From Sphaeroforma sirkka (Eukaryota; Opisthokonta; Ichthyosporea; Ichthyophonida): a stretch of DNA of 52,500 nucleotides. The position numbers were made by a program, and so were the translations under genes. Position 1 is the first letter of the stretch, and each line of letters starts with the position of its first letter. The stretch is taken from NCBI GenBank assembly GCA_001586965.3, contig LUCW03000132.1:25001-77500 (forward strand), in the 5' to 3' direction. The notes under the pieces were generated by a model. It saw only the letters and a list, made by a program, of their open reading frames with translations. It searched no databases and was not told the DNA's origin. Positions 1 to 17,440 of this stretch are shown one piece after another.

Positions 1-5065
<5,065 letters not shown>

Positions 5066-7822
5066 GCTTTGCGGGAATATACGTACATGCACCGCGTTTA
5101 TGTTCTTGTTCATCCAATGTTTTGTTTTTATTGAACATTAGTGATTACAAATCAGAGAGTACGTACCCAAATACGAGAGAGTATGTATTCTGATCGTGCG
5201 ACGAAGCCCTTTCACATGCAGTGAGTAAACGTTCCTAACCGCTCGTGACGAACACGTGTGTTGGAGCCTGCCCCTGATAGCGCTCTCAACACGCACACCA
5301 TCCCTAAAAGCGCAGACACTCAGCGACTGCAAAATGTGTATCCGTCTGACCAATGCATCTGCGACTTTCCATTCCCTCACTTTGCAGATTGATCGAGGCC
5401 GCTTAACTAGCCGGGTATTGAAGTTTACCGAAGCAATGCAAGTGTTACGTCTCAAGGCGCCTTGGACGTGGATTTATAGGTCTAGTAGAGACATGTGGGG
5501 AAATAGACAACATGTGTAAAGTGCATGGGAGAGATTGTGCTTAGTCCGTGCGGGAGGGGCGTGAGACCAATGCCAGGTACGATGCTGGGGTGCAACGAAT
5601 ACTACATGTGGTCAGACGTCTGAGTGACGCAGAGGGTCTGTGTTTTATGTAAAATAAGGCGAAAGGGTGTGGATTGCGCGTCTTCGCCGTAGGTAGGTGA
5701 ACTCCGCTACTGCCGTTAGTATAGTTAAAAGTTATACGCCCCGTCGCCCCATTGACGTTTTATTGGCCGAGTGTCTGGGGTAGCGCAGGTACAGATGTTT
5801 GTTATATAGGCGTGGCCCAGGCCATGACATTTGCCGACAAGTCTTGCAGCTACGTGTAGCTCGAACGTGGGGAGAAGATTCGTGTCTGCTGCGAGAGCAC
5901 CCCCCACCCGCACACGCGCCCGCATGGCCTACCCAGACGCACAGTACGCAATGCGAAGGGCAATGCTTGTACGTAGTCACATAGTGTGTCATCTTTGGGA
6001 GAATGAGGAATTGATGGGTTGGTGTCGGTCAAGTGGATGGTTGACTGGCGCGACGTTTGTTGCGATGAGGGATCAGTAAATGGGAGGTACAACGTGTGGA
6101 GACGATTAAGGGTATTTAGCTGAAACCCTAATGTTCGGAGAGGCTTTTTGTAGTTACCATCACATATGGGGTCTCGGCAGTCAAAGGAGGTTTAGATGCG
6201 TAGATTGATCGGCGACTGAACGAACAATTAAAATCACAAGTCAATCCATCAAGATCTGCTGAGCAATGGGCCTGTGATAAACTCTTTTTTAAACGTGTAC
6301 TCTAGATTACTCCGTACTCCACAGCGTAACCTTGATGTAGACTGTGCTATGTATATACATAGCCACAACTATCTGTGCAAATTGTGTTCAAATCTATCGA
6401 GGTATGACTCCGAATTATTTGAGTGTTTGTTTTAAACATGATGTATCGGCCCGGGACAATGTTTCGGTTTCATATTTTTGTATTCGGGGAATATCAGTAC
6501 CTGATATGTCTAAACAACACAAGGGTAAACAAACAAACAAACAATTCAATATGAGCAGTACCGCGCGATGTGGCATTTCTACTAGGTGGGCTGCATCAGG
6601 AACTGCGGTCAACGAGACACTCGTCAACTAAGGGACTGTTCCGCTCGACAGAGATGTGGATGGCTATCTGAGTCGGTGGGAAACCAATGAACCAGTGGTG
6701 ATATTCGCAAGCTCGCATGTATTTGAAGCAACCTATCCTATCTAGCCCAGTCACACGTAGACCTCGACAGTGTGTGTTAGCCGGATCGCATGATCTTAAC
6801 GCAATGAATAATATATTCGGCCTGCAACAACCTATACTTAAACGGACTATACCTTAAGTATACCTGACCGCTAGGTTTAGGGTTTAACCCCTTGATATGC
6901 AGCCATAAAAATTGAGAGCTGAAATGCCCCTGCAACTACGACCAGCTTGTTAGCCGCCCGACACCCATTCTGAACGTGTCTGCGACCACGCTTACAGAGT
7001 TACTCTAATGATCGAATAGTACAGATACATCGATGCAATCAAGGTATGGTGGAACATAAAGGCCACAGACAGACCTTGGCGTTGCGTATCATGAGAATAA
7101 GCATCCACGGCGACGCTGGCAGCTGGTCATATCAATGAAAGCACGTGGCGCAACAAGGGCAATGCGCCTGAGACACGGTAAGTTACTCAATACGGCAACC
7201 AGAGCGATCCACGAGAAAACAAAGTGCCTGCCTTGTCCTCAATGCCACACTTTATAGTAAAGCCTACCACCAATACACGCTATTGACAGGTAGTTGGTGT
7301 ATGGCTAGTGGTATGCTGGATGTGTGTGAACGTATGTCATATGTAGCTGCACAGTGAAACCTAGCCCTTGCGTGCATAATGCCACTTATCTGGTGCTGAG
7401 GATAAGCATCTTATTCCGGCAATGGCTCGTACGAAAATATGCAACATCTCTATATCAACCATCCTCGCGAAAAGCAAAAATACGTCGACCCTGCTTGCGC
7501 AAGATAACAATAACTCTACAGACATGAGACTAGCAGTATGTGGGTCTGAAATCCCGAGGCCTATCACGGCCCCTTTTCATATTTTGTTTCCCATTCCAAA
7601 AAAAAATTAAGTGGCGCCAGAGTAAGCGCATTGCTACTCAGCGTCGGTTTATCTACAGACTGAGATCAGCTGTCTGCCTCTGCCACTTTCTGCGCCGTTC
7701 AGCGAGTTCAGATTGCGTCTCAATGAAACTCGCGAACCATCGGTGAAGCAAAAAAAAAAAAAGAGGGGGTGGGGGAGCAATCTCAGGGGGGGACACATAT
7801 CCAGCCCCCACCACTCGCAGAG
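5066..7822. other. Intergenic region between convergent MSH2 and the cpGTPase gene
   Basis: No reading frame here shows family resemblance, codon bias or splice structure, and I found no tRNA or rRNA. A run of A (about 7749-7761) followed by G runs (7763-7791) lies just beyond the stop codon of the minus-strand GTPase. Confidence 0.6.
7749..7792. other. A-tract followed by G-runs, 3' flank of the cpGTPase gene
   Basis: Twelve A residues are followed by GGGGG-T-GGGGG, a ten-base spacer and GGGGGGG. On the coding (minus) strand of the neighbouring gene this is C-rich and ends in a T run, beginning about 30 nt after its stop codon. It might take part in transcript 3' end formation or form a G-quadruplex on the plus strand; both ideas are inference. 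Confidence 0.4.
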
Positions 7823-10528
7823 CTATCTCCGCGCAGACACCGTCTTGGGCTTGAACTTGGGTATGTAGGTCAATTTCTCGTCCTTCGACATGAACGGATT
7901 AGACAGTTCACCCGCATCAGCCGTATTATCGGGCCCTACCCACTGCCTGCCCTTGCGCGTGCGCCAATCCCCGCCACGGTAAGAGTCTCTGATCATCGCG
8001 ACGAAATCCAGCTGTGCCTGAACCACACTCGGGGGAAACATCGCGTCTCTGTGTACGATTTCGCTGGCGGGAGGTGCACTGACCTGTACTCGGCTGCCAG
8101 CGGGCACTTGCAGGGCTACCCACCCAAGACCCAGCACAACCATATCCTGGGCATCGGGGGACAGCAGCTGAAAGTTCTGTACTTTCGCATTGCTCAGGTC
8201 TACTACCACAGAATCGTCGGGTACGTACTCGTAAGTCCCTGTCCCGTCCTTCTGAGTGTCTACATCGCTATGCCTGGATGTGCCTGCTATCGAGATAGCC
8301 TCCGCTTGCACAGACACAGGGCTGTACCAGACCATTGATGGCTCCTCCGTAATCTTCCTATCAGGCAAGTGTATGTCGATACTCAGAGGCAGGCCTGGTA
8401 CACGCACTCGCACACTACCTGCAGGCGGACGATGGTGCGGCTCGCCTACCTCACATTGCGATTTACCTACCTCTACCCCACTGACCGTATCCGTGCCACA
8501 CACGTTTAAAGGCATATGCATGTATTGTTCCGAACTTCGGGGCCACGGAAGGATTTGCGGTTCCAGCATAGTGGGAAGGATGGGCGGGATGTCCCATTGA
8601 TAGGTGCGAGGAAACAGACCGGGCGTGTCGAACAGAGCGTGCTTGTGACTGTGGAAACACGGGATACGTGTGGTCATAAGCGTGGTACCAGCTAGATGGG
8701 AGGTGGTGGAGAGACTCCTCCGCACACGCTCTTTGCGATGGGCTTCCTCGCCCACAAACAGGTTTATATTGAGCATGCGCTGTGCAAAGGCATTGACCAG
8801 CGTGGATTTACCGACATTCGCATTCCCCATGACGTACACATTGCGTCCCATGAGGTTGTCGCGTATGCACTGCACCAGATTGTTTATGCCACTGCCCCGT
8901 TTGCCCGAGAGCAAGAAAGTCTCCTCATACGCCACACGCGTGCCTCTCTCCCGCATCCGGCTCTGGAAGTACTCTCGCAGGTGCCTGCCCTGTGTCTCGT
9001 CACTGATATCAAAGGGCAGCAGATCACACTTGGTCACCACAAGGATTACCGGGTGTCGGTCAATGTACGTGCGCAGATTGCGGATCAGGGACCCCTCAAA
9101 GTCCGTCGCATCCACCACTAGCAGCACATACGCCCGCAACTCCTTGGCAATGACCGCTACCTCCTTTTCAAACACTGTTACATGCGTCCTGTCCTGGGGA
9201 AACGCATGTCTCCGCACATCTGCGACACTCCCGGCCAACTGGTCTCTTTTCCGGGCCTTTTTCACGGCCACCCGTGGCCCACCCTTGGCCTGCTTGTCCG
9301 CTATAAGGGTTCGACACCGCAGACACAGCCCCATTCGATAGAACCGAGCCACCCGCGTGCTTTTGATGATCTTTGAGGTCACACTCTCCTCCAGTCTGAA
9401 GGCTATAATACCCCCACACCCGTGGCATATATTCCCGGCTTCTTCAGCCGCGCCTGCAACCATGAACCGCTCGCGCAACTCTATCTCGGGGGAGAAACGC
9501 TCACCCCGTTCGTTGTACTTCACTACAGTCAGAGGACGCCCTGATTTCAACGCCTTTAATCCTCTGGATACAGTGTTTCCGGTATCGGTCGAGTGTATGG
9601 TGTTGTCGGCGCTTATCCTATCGAGCCCTGTCGCGTCTTGGTGCGTACCTTGCTGCGCCGCTCGTTCGTACGCAAGGTCCACGTCGTGCCTTCTCCGGTG
9701 GGGTGACCCAGGTACAACTGTACTGTTCCTACCACCCTCCTCCCTAGTACCAGGTATACTCCTGCTACTGTTACTATCGACTGCACTCGTGCCGCCATCG
9801 AGGGCTTCTCCTCGCCTCACTGGGTGTATCCGTCTGTGTGCATGCGTTGCGCGTGCGTCTGTGTTATGCTCAGGCGCCTTATTCGCCTCCCTCACCCATT
9901 GTTCTGATACAATATCGCGCATTCGAGAGTTTTTCTTTGACTCGCCAATAACATCCCGATTTGCATCCACAAAATCTCCATTTGCACCAATTCTATCCCG
10001 ATTTCTGATCGTACGAGCGTCCCTGTTCGTCACAGCAAAATCACCCCGTACATTGCGTATGCGTATGTCTTTCTCTCGCTTTTCTCTCATATAAGCAGCC
10101 TCCCTATCACGCGCAGCTGCTATGACCCCTTCCCGTCCTCTAAGCGTTAGCCTCGCACGCGTCTCCATCTCCTGCTCTTTGAGCTCACGTCGTTTCTTAT
10201 CGATGTCGAAATTCGGGTCGAAATCGTTCCCAAACAATGACCCGAAGTTGTGATTGCGACAGACGGCACGTTGAACTATGTGCATACACTGCGGTGCCGT
10301 TCTTGTGCAGGCGAGTGTGTGTGTATGTGATGAGAGATACGGAAGTGCACTCGCATGGGATAGACCTGCACGACGAGACACGAGAGATCGGTTGTGCAAT
10401 CTCAGCAAGGACTTCGGCGCCTTTGTGCCGCAATGACGGTTCATAGTGTGTGTGGGTTGTTTTAAAACCCAACTTCCCGTAGCCATCGAGACCCGACAAG
10501 GACGCGCAAGGCACATACGCACCCACAT
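7823..10528 (-). CDS. Circularly permuted GTPase, YqeH/NOA1 family, probably mitochondrial
   Basis: Family members are ribosome-assembly GTPases (bacterial YqeH, mitochondrial NOA1, plastid BPG2/RIF1). The permuted motif order is visible: G4 TKCD (residues 499-502), a G5-like SGKRGSG, G1 GNANVGKS with the P-loop Lys at 574, a G2 Thr in the HLAGTT segment, and G3 DTPG starting at Asp634. Ahead lies a zinc motif of two CxxC pairs (Cys368/371 and Cys402/405), as in YqeH. The first ~100 residues are rich in Arg, Ser and His with almost no acidic residues, which suits a mitochondrial targeting peptide; Met1 or Met15 could start it. Residues ~110-330 are a low-complexity charged stretch with repeated N-R-D triplets. 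At 901 aa it is longer than bacterial YqeH (about 370) and human NOA1 (about 700); the excess is N-terminal. No intron is seen. It diverges from PRP17. Confidence 0.88.
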   Translation of the reverse strand: MWVRMCLARPCRVSMATGSWVLKQPTHTMNRHCGTKAPKSLLRLHNRSLVSRRAGLSHASALPYLSSHTHTLACTRTAPQCMHIVQRAVCRNHNFGSLFGNDFDPNFDIDKKRRELKEQEMETRARLTLRGREGVIAAARDREAAYMREKREKDIRIRNVRGDFAVTNRDARTIRNRDRIGANGDFVDANRDVIGESKKNSRMRDIVSEQWVREANKAPEHNTDARATHAHRRIHPVRRGEALDGGTSAVDSNSSRSIPGTREEGGRNSTVVPGSPHRRRHDVDLAYERAAQQGTHQDATGLDRISADNTIHSTDTGNTVSRGLKALKSGRPLTVVKYNERGERFSPEIELRERFMVAGAAEEAGNICHGCGGIIAFRLEESVTSKIIKSTRVARFYRMGLCLRCRTLIADKQAKGGPRVAVKKARKRDQLAGSVADVRRHAFPQDRTHVTVFEKEVAVIAKELRAYVLLVVDATDFEGSLIRNLRTYIDRHPVILVVTKCDLLPFDISDETQGRHLREYFQSRMRERGTRVAYEETFLLSGKRGSGINNLVQCIRDNLMGRNVYVMGNANVGKSTLVNAFAQRMLNINLFVGEEAHRKERVRRSLSTTSHLAGTTLMTTRIPCFHSHKHALFDTPGLFPRTYQWDIPPILPTMLEPQILPWPRSSEQYMHMPLNVCGTDTVSGVEVGKSQCEVGEPHHRPPAGSVRVRVPGLPLSIDIHLPDRKITEEPSMVWYSPVSVQAEAISIAGTSRHSDVDTQKDGTGTYEYVPDDSVVVDLSNAKVQNFQLLSPDAQDMVVLGLGWVALQVPAGSRVQVSAPPASEIVHRDAMFPPSVVQAQLDFVAMIRDSYRGGDWRTRKGRQWVGPDNTADAGELSNPFMSKDEKLTYIPKFKPKTVSARR

Positions 10529-11383
10529 CTTGGCAGTGTAAAGTGGGCAATCGGATGCAGTTGATGGGAGTGGGCTTTACGCCAATACATCGATCTATCT
10601 ATAACTTTAATTCGTGCTTGATCTCTGGGCAGAGATGTTAGTATTTGGCCTGGTACATAAGCCCTTAATTACTGGTGCAGTATGTTCTGTACTGCTGTGT
10701 TGACGTGAAACTGAATCACAGTTTAACTGGATGACTATTCTTCTCTGTGAAGTCAGTGCGTGAGAGGTCAGACTGGCACACTTTACATTCGCATCACACT
10801 ACGAGATGAAAGTAGCACTGGAGTGCAGATAGCTGATTTATAGCAAAGCATAGAGCATGGCATACTAAGGTATATATCGTCAATAGACTTCTCGACAGAG
10901 GAGAGAGGCTATGGACACCCCAATACTAAGACATGCAGCATAGCAATAAGCATCACACGATGCATATTGTGGCAGGCGGCCACATGAGATATTCGATACA
11001 GAACAGTTCACTTTGCCGACGAAATTTTAACTTTCAGCCTCCAGGTTTCTTCCAAGTTCCTTCACGAACATATTTTTTAAAACGAACATATAAATAAATA
11101 AGTATTCTCAACAGCATAGTCTGTATTGTCATACGCGTAAACAGCTAGCTATCACTGTGTGTCTGGTCTGTTGCACTGTTACACCTACGACGTATACTCA
11201 TATGATAGTATCTTGTATTTAGAGCGAACGCACATAGTGCATGCTCACCATTTAGCATTGGGCATTAGAATTTATATATATAAATATATTGAATTTAGAA
11301 ACTCGGCTAGTTAGTACTTGGACTACAAAATAAGTTCAATACATACCATACTGCCATATAGAATAAAGTAAGAGAAGTAAAGT
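10529..11383. promoter_or_regulatory. Divergent promoter region between the cpGTPase and PRP17 genes
   Basis: This 855-bp spacer lies between two start codons facing away from each other, so it should hold both promoters. It is AT-rich near the PRP17 start, with an AT stretch at 11272-11290 (TATATATAAATATA). I see no gene or convincing single promoter element. Confidence 0.5.
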
Positions 11384-12277
11384 ATGAATGCGCTGGCCGA
11401 CTATGCAGGCAGCTCGTCAGAAAGCGATGGGGAAGGTAGAGCCACCAAACAGACTAAGTCAGAGGAGAGGTCACCTCCGTCAACCCACGTGCCCACTAAT
11501 CTGAGTGCATTAAAGAAGAAGATGCAGCTTAATGTAGCACCCTTAGTGCATGCTAAAACAAATGGCCGGTCCATAGTACCAGTTGATCCGCATGCCAAGA
11601 ATTTAGGATACAATCCCAGAATCGATGAAATGTACGGGCCTATTGAAGGGCCTACAAACCCCAACAAGACCTCACAGGAAGCAGCAGAAAGGAATATAAT
11701 CAGTGGGTATGTGGAAGATACCGGTATAAGTGACTTCGCATTCGAGGAACAACGTAGAACGTTCCATGCGTATGGGTATGCATCGAATCCCTCGGCTGGT
11801 GCGAGTGTGGTGGGCGATAGGAAACGCGCGGAGAAGCAACAGAATGCAACTGCGTTTGAAGGTAGGTGAACGTGTTGTGACAATCCTCTCGCATCCATAG
11901 ATGTCACCGTGTGTGTGCCTAGACTTGAAGTGTAATATCCGTGTGATTAATAGGTCAAGAAATGTATAAGTACGGCTGCGAACACTCCACACAGCCATAA
12001 GCGTGTCAGTCATTCTATTGCGTTCTATTGTGATGGAGCCGTGTGTTGAAGAAATCGTGATCTCTTTTGCGCGAAATTGCTATGAGAGACATATTTTAGT
12101 CATAATTTTATGCATATATGTATATACATGCATAAAGACAAAATTATGTATATATATACATCTATTTATGTATTTGTGTATGTATGTATAGATGTATGTA
12201 TATATGTATGTAGGTATATATGTTCATATATTCGTATGTACAAATGTATGTATGAACGTATGTGTATGAAAATATAC

Positions 12278-12321
<44 letters not shown>

Positions 12322-12714
12322 TTTTTACGTACGCATGCATGTGCATATATATATGTATATATATAAGTATATATATACGTATATACGCATATATATAACC
12401 AGATATATATATATGTGTGTGCGTGTGTGTGTGTGTGTGTGTGTTGCATATATATATATATATGCAAGAGTGTCTCATCCTGTTTGCGTGTCCATGGGCG
12501 TGTGAGTGTGTTGATCCAGGGTGTACATAGAAAATATATATATATATATATATTACGTGTGTGTGTATGTGTTATGCATTTATTTATGGACGTATATATT
12601 GTTATATATCATGTGTATGTGTCTGCGTGTCTACATATATATATACATATAAAGTACATATTTATAATATCTATCTAAGGTATATATATATATATGTATA
12701 TAAATATATATATA

Positions 12715-12766
<52 letters not shown>

Positions 12767-12831
12767 CAATGTGTGTGTGTATCTATTGTATGCAAATGTG
12801 TGTTTGTGAGTGTTAGTGTGTTTCGTTTATA

Positions 12832-12912
<81 letters not shown>

Positions 12913-15900
12913 ATATGGATGTGGATATCGAGTAATATAGATTTAGATATAGATATGGATTTGTAAATCTATATCAATTGAATACGCCACTGAGTTTTTG
13001 ACAACGCATCTCATTCTGCAAATTGTATGTGATCCATACCCACATTCGAGTGTCATTGTTGAATTCGGTCGCAATGACACCCACACGTTGCTATGTGTGT
13101 CTATGTGCATGACTGTTTGTAACGTGTAGACTTCACCAGTACATGACCAGTGTGTATTTGTTCTGGGGTTCGCGTGCTGAGGTGTGTTTATGTTCTGTGT
13201 CCAGCGGATACTGCATATACACATCTCTCCTCGATATCGACGTACCCCGTGCGTGTATGTATGTTGTTCGGATGTTTATCTATTATATACATGCCATCCA
13301 CATATTAATATTTATGTGCTCGTGTGTGTATGTATGTTGTTCGCATGTTTATTTATTATATGCATGCCATCCATATATTGATATCTACGTACCCCGTGTG
13401 TGTATGTATGTTGTCGTATGTTTATTCATTACATACATGCCATCCGTATATTGATATCTGCGTACCTGTGTGTGTATGTATGGTGTTCGTATGTTTATTA
13501 CGTGTGTATTTATGTATGTTGTTCGTGTTTATTCATTATTTTTATACCATCCACGTATTGATATTTACGTACCCGTGTGTATTTATTTATATTGTTCGTA
13601 TGTTTTTTCATATATGCATGTCATCCGCATACTGATACTTACGTACTCGTGTGTATTTATGTATGTTGTTCGTACATTTAGTTCCTTATATGCATACCAT
13701 CCGCATAATAAGCCAAAGCACATATCTCCTTCTTTGTCCTAGGAGTTAGAAATTCCGGTCCAAAGCGGAAACGAGAGCACAGAGGCGATCCAGCAGACCT
13801 GGACAACTACCAAGGCCCTTGGGCTAAGTGGAAGGATGAGAAGACCACCGCCAAACCCACCGATGAGCAGATGGAGATTCTAAAGTCGTACAAGGTACAC
13901 ACAGCCCACACCATGCAGATGCAGATGAAGATATAGATACACATACACATATACATGCAGATACAGATACACATACAGATGCAGATACAGATGTAGATAC
14001 ACATACACACATACATACATACAGATACACATACAGATGCAGATGCAGATACACATACACATACAGATGCAGATGTAGATATAGACACACATGCAGATGC
14101 ATATGAGATCAGTATATGTATCGTGAGTGGTCTATGTGTACTGTTGTCTTGTGGTGGCTCGGCTGGGTTGCATATTTGTATGTGGTTCCTGCATGCGGGG
14201 CACATGGGCGGTGGTGGAGAGTGTGCGATGGGCTTGTCATGGTGGGTCAATCCGTGGCTGCGTTCAACTTGTCGGTATCAGACCTCCGAGTAGGGTCAAC
14301 TCCTCTTGTGTGCTTGTGTGTGGTGATAAAAGAGTCTCTTGGATGAGTAATTTAAACCAAACCAGCCAGTGTCTTGGGGTTTGGAATGGATGTGTTCCCA
14401 GGGACTACGAAACACTTAACGCGACCGTTGTATATATTTGGGCGGTAACAGGTGAAGAACATTACGGAAAGCGGTGGAAAGGCCAAGAAGGATGAGGAAG
14501 TATCTGTTCTCAACATTGACGACGCTCAAGGTATGCGGTCTTGTTTGCATGGGTAATTGGGCTCACTCGCATCTGTCCTTGTATTGTTATGGCTCGAACT
14601 TGACTGTGTAAAATATATCGAATCATGATCGTCATTGGCAACCCATTTTTTGGTGCGGAAACGACTCGATTGAATGGGGGGATCGTTTGGTGACCAATGC
14701 ATAGTGTGTGCATGCAGAATGAGTTTGAATGGGAGAGGATCGTTTGGTGACCATTGCATAGTGTGTGCATGCAGAATGAGTTGCCACCGTGTGCATCGTT
14801 GGGATGGTTATATCCCTCCCTACCTTGAGTGTGTCCTATCCAACACGTCTGCACTGTTTCAGGGTCATCTAGGGCAAGAGTGCCCACTGCACTTTAAATA
14901 CCTATACATCTAGCCGTACCGTTCTATTTGTATAAATATGTGTATGCTAGTATATATATAATAATGATTGCAATATCGAGTATATCTGTATGTCTAGATC
15001 CGAGACTTAGAAATCGCTAACTCTTTGTGGTAGAACTGATATTTTAGTCAAGGATACCTTTTTGCTCAGACTGTCCCCTGAAATGTATCAAGCTCAATCA
15101 TACATATGTATTCGATAACTGCGCGCGATATAGCTCACCTTGATACGAATATATGCAAGGCAGTAGGGAATTTTACAATCATTTCATTAAAATGACATAA
15201 ACAAGTAGAAGATAATCTGCCTAGGTATTCGATGGACACATTTCTACCACCGCCGCCACCACCACAATATCAGTCAATTCGAGTGTATCTCATATATCCC
15301 AACTTAACGTGTATCTCATATATCCCAACTTAACATGTATCTCATTTATCTCAACTCAACGTGTATCTCATATCTCCTAACTTAACGTGCATCTCATATA
15401 TCCCAACATAGCGTGTATTCTCATATATCCCAACTTAACGTGTATCTCATATCTCCTAACTTAACGTGCATCTCATATATTCCAACTTAGCGTGTATCTC
15501 ATACATCCCAACTGAGCCTTTCCTCACTACCTCCTGCAGACTACCAAGGACGCACCTTCATGGACATCCCCCGCACCGTACCCTCCGGCGTCAAGCTCGA
15601 CTCGGATGACGGTCCCGAGAAGTGCTATGTACCTACCAAGAACCTAGCTACGTGGCAGGCTCACGACAAGGGGGTCAGCGCCATCCGCCTGTTCCCCAGG
15701 TCCGGTCATCTCATCCTCACGGCTGGTATGGACTGCAGGGTCAAGCTGTGGGAGTACTACGGGAAACGGCGGTTGATTCGCACCTATGTGGGCCATACGA
15801 TGGCCGTCAGGGATATCGACTTCAACAATGACGGGACCAGGTTCCTGACGGCGAGCTACGACCGTATGGTGAAGATGTGGGATACGTTCACGGGTATGTA

Positions 15901-17405
15901 TATGTAAGGCGATTGTGTGCTGTGGGGTGTGGGTTGAGGATTGTATTGCATTTGTGTATCGCGGGATTCTGTGGCCATCGATAGGGATCGCAAATGATCC
16001 TTACTTTTTTATGAGGTCAGCTGCAGATCGATCGATCTGTAGTCGAAGTGGTTTGTCAGTAGGTTAACGAGTGGTAAGGTAGCACTACGCCAAGGTATGC
16101 TGTGCGCGCCTTGGGTGTAGTCTGTTGACACGCTACCGCCTGATCCCGCAGGGCTCTGGCTGAATGTTAGTGAGAAAAAAACACGATGTTTCGATCGTTG
16201 TACTGCGTTTTTGAGTGGTCTCATTACATTATTTGACAGGTTGGGTCCTTATAAGTCACACCCCCATAGAATTTCGCCCCTATATACGAAACCTGCTGTC
16301 TCGCTGTAAGTGGCATGTGCACCCTTTCATTAGTTGGCACGTGCAGCTTGCAGGTACTCCCGGCTATGTTTTGTAGCGCCTTGGTGCTATGCCTAGGCAT
16401 CAACATTGGTGTGAGGCAGAACGTTTGTTCTATTTAATCTTGAATGACAATGTTCATGTACCCGATTTATTAAACGTATCCTTTCAATCCAACGTATTCT
16501 TTTAATCCAATGACCGTGTACGTATGTGTAGGAGAGTGCCTAGGTCGCTACACAAACGGAAAGATACCCTACTGCGTCAAGTTTAATCCCGATCCCGCGA
16601 AGCAACACATGATTGTCGCCGGTACGTCCGACAAGAAAATCGTACAGTGGGACACCACCACTGGTGAGGTCGTGCAGGAATACGACAGACACTTGGGAGC
16701 CGTGAACACCATCACCTTCATTGATGGAGGCAACAGGTACGTGTATAACTGTACACAGATATATATATATATATATATATGCCTAATTCATAGCACTATG
16801 CAGGCCTCACATAGCATCATGGAGGCAACAGGCACGTATATATAGGTCTATTTCATTGCTAGATCCTGGTGAACAAAACAGAGAAGACCAAGTATCATAT
16901 GCGCGGTCAAGGTCTATGCATGTGCCCGTGGCTATCGCTACAACGTCAATTGCGTATTGTATGAATTGCTGTATGCCGGCAATATCTGACAAGTCTTGTG
17001 ACCAAGTATGTATATTGTGTCATAAAGAAGTCTCATCTGATTTGGTGTGTGAGATTTACTGGCAATGCCAAGGTACGAACAGTCCCGCGCGGGTAGGTCA
17101 TATACACACGGGAGTTCATCAATGATGTATACACACAGGAACCCATCATAGATGCACTTGCATTGACCACGGAGAATAAGACTTTTTTTGCGAATACTGC
17201 CAATATATCCTTTGCATACAGACTGCTCCCTTTCAGGTGAGATGTAGGCTCTTCCGATTCTCGTCTGTGAGATCGGTTCTATCATAATACCTTCGTGGTA
17301 CACTACACCCCACTCCTCGCCGTCACGAGCAGATCTGTACTTATCATGACAACCCCATCAAGCAAGTGGCCAGTGCAGCTTAAATCATCAGAACCACACA
17401 CATAC

Positions 17406-17440
<35 letters not shown>

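Noticed and set aside
5256..6631. Open frames of 60-105 codons between MSH2 and the GTPase
   Set aside because: Overlapping frames on both strands with no motif, no consistent composition and no splice context.
7769..10094. Plus-strand open frames opposite the GTPase, up to 245 codons
   Set aside because: Shadows of the minus-strand gene, which has clear GTPase motifs; the plus frames have none.
12110..14110. Open frames on both strands in PRP17 introns 1 and 2
   Set aside because: Frames arise from dinucleotide and minisatellite repeats and lie between well-supported exons.
13237..15517. Regularly spaced repeats that might suggest a CRISPR array
   Set aside because: Units are contiguous tandem repeats without unique spacers, in introns of a eukaryotic gene.
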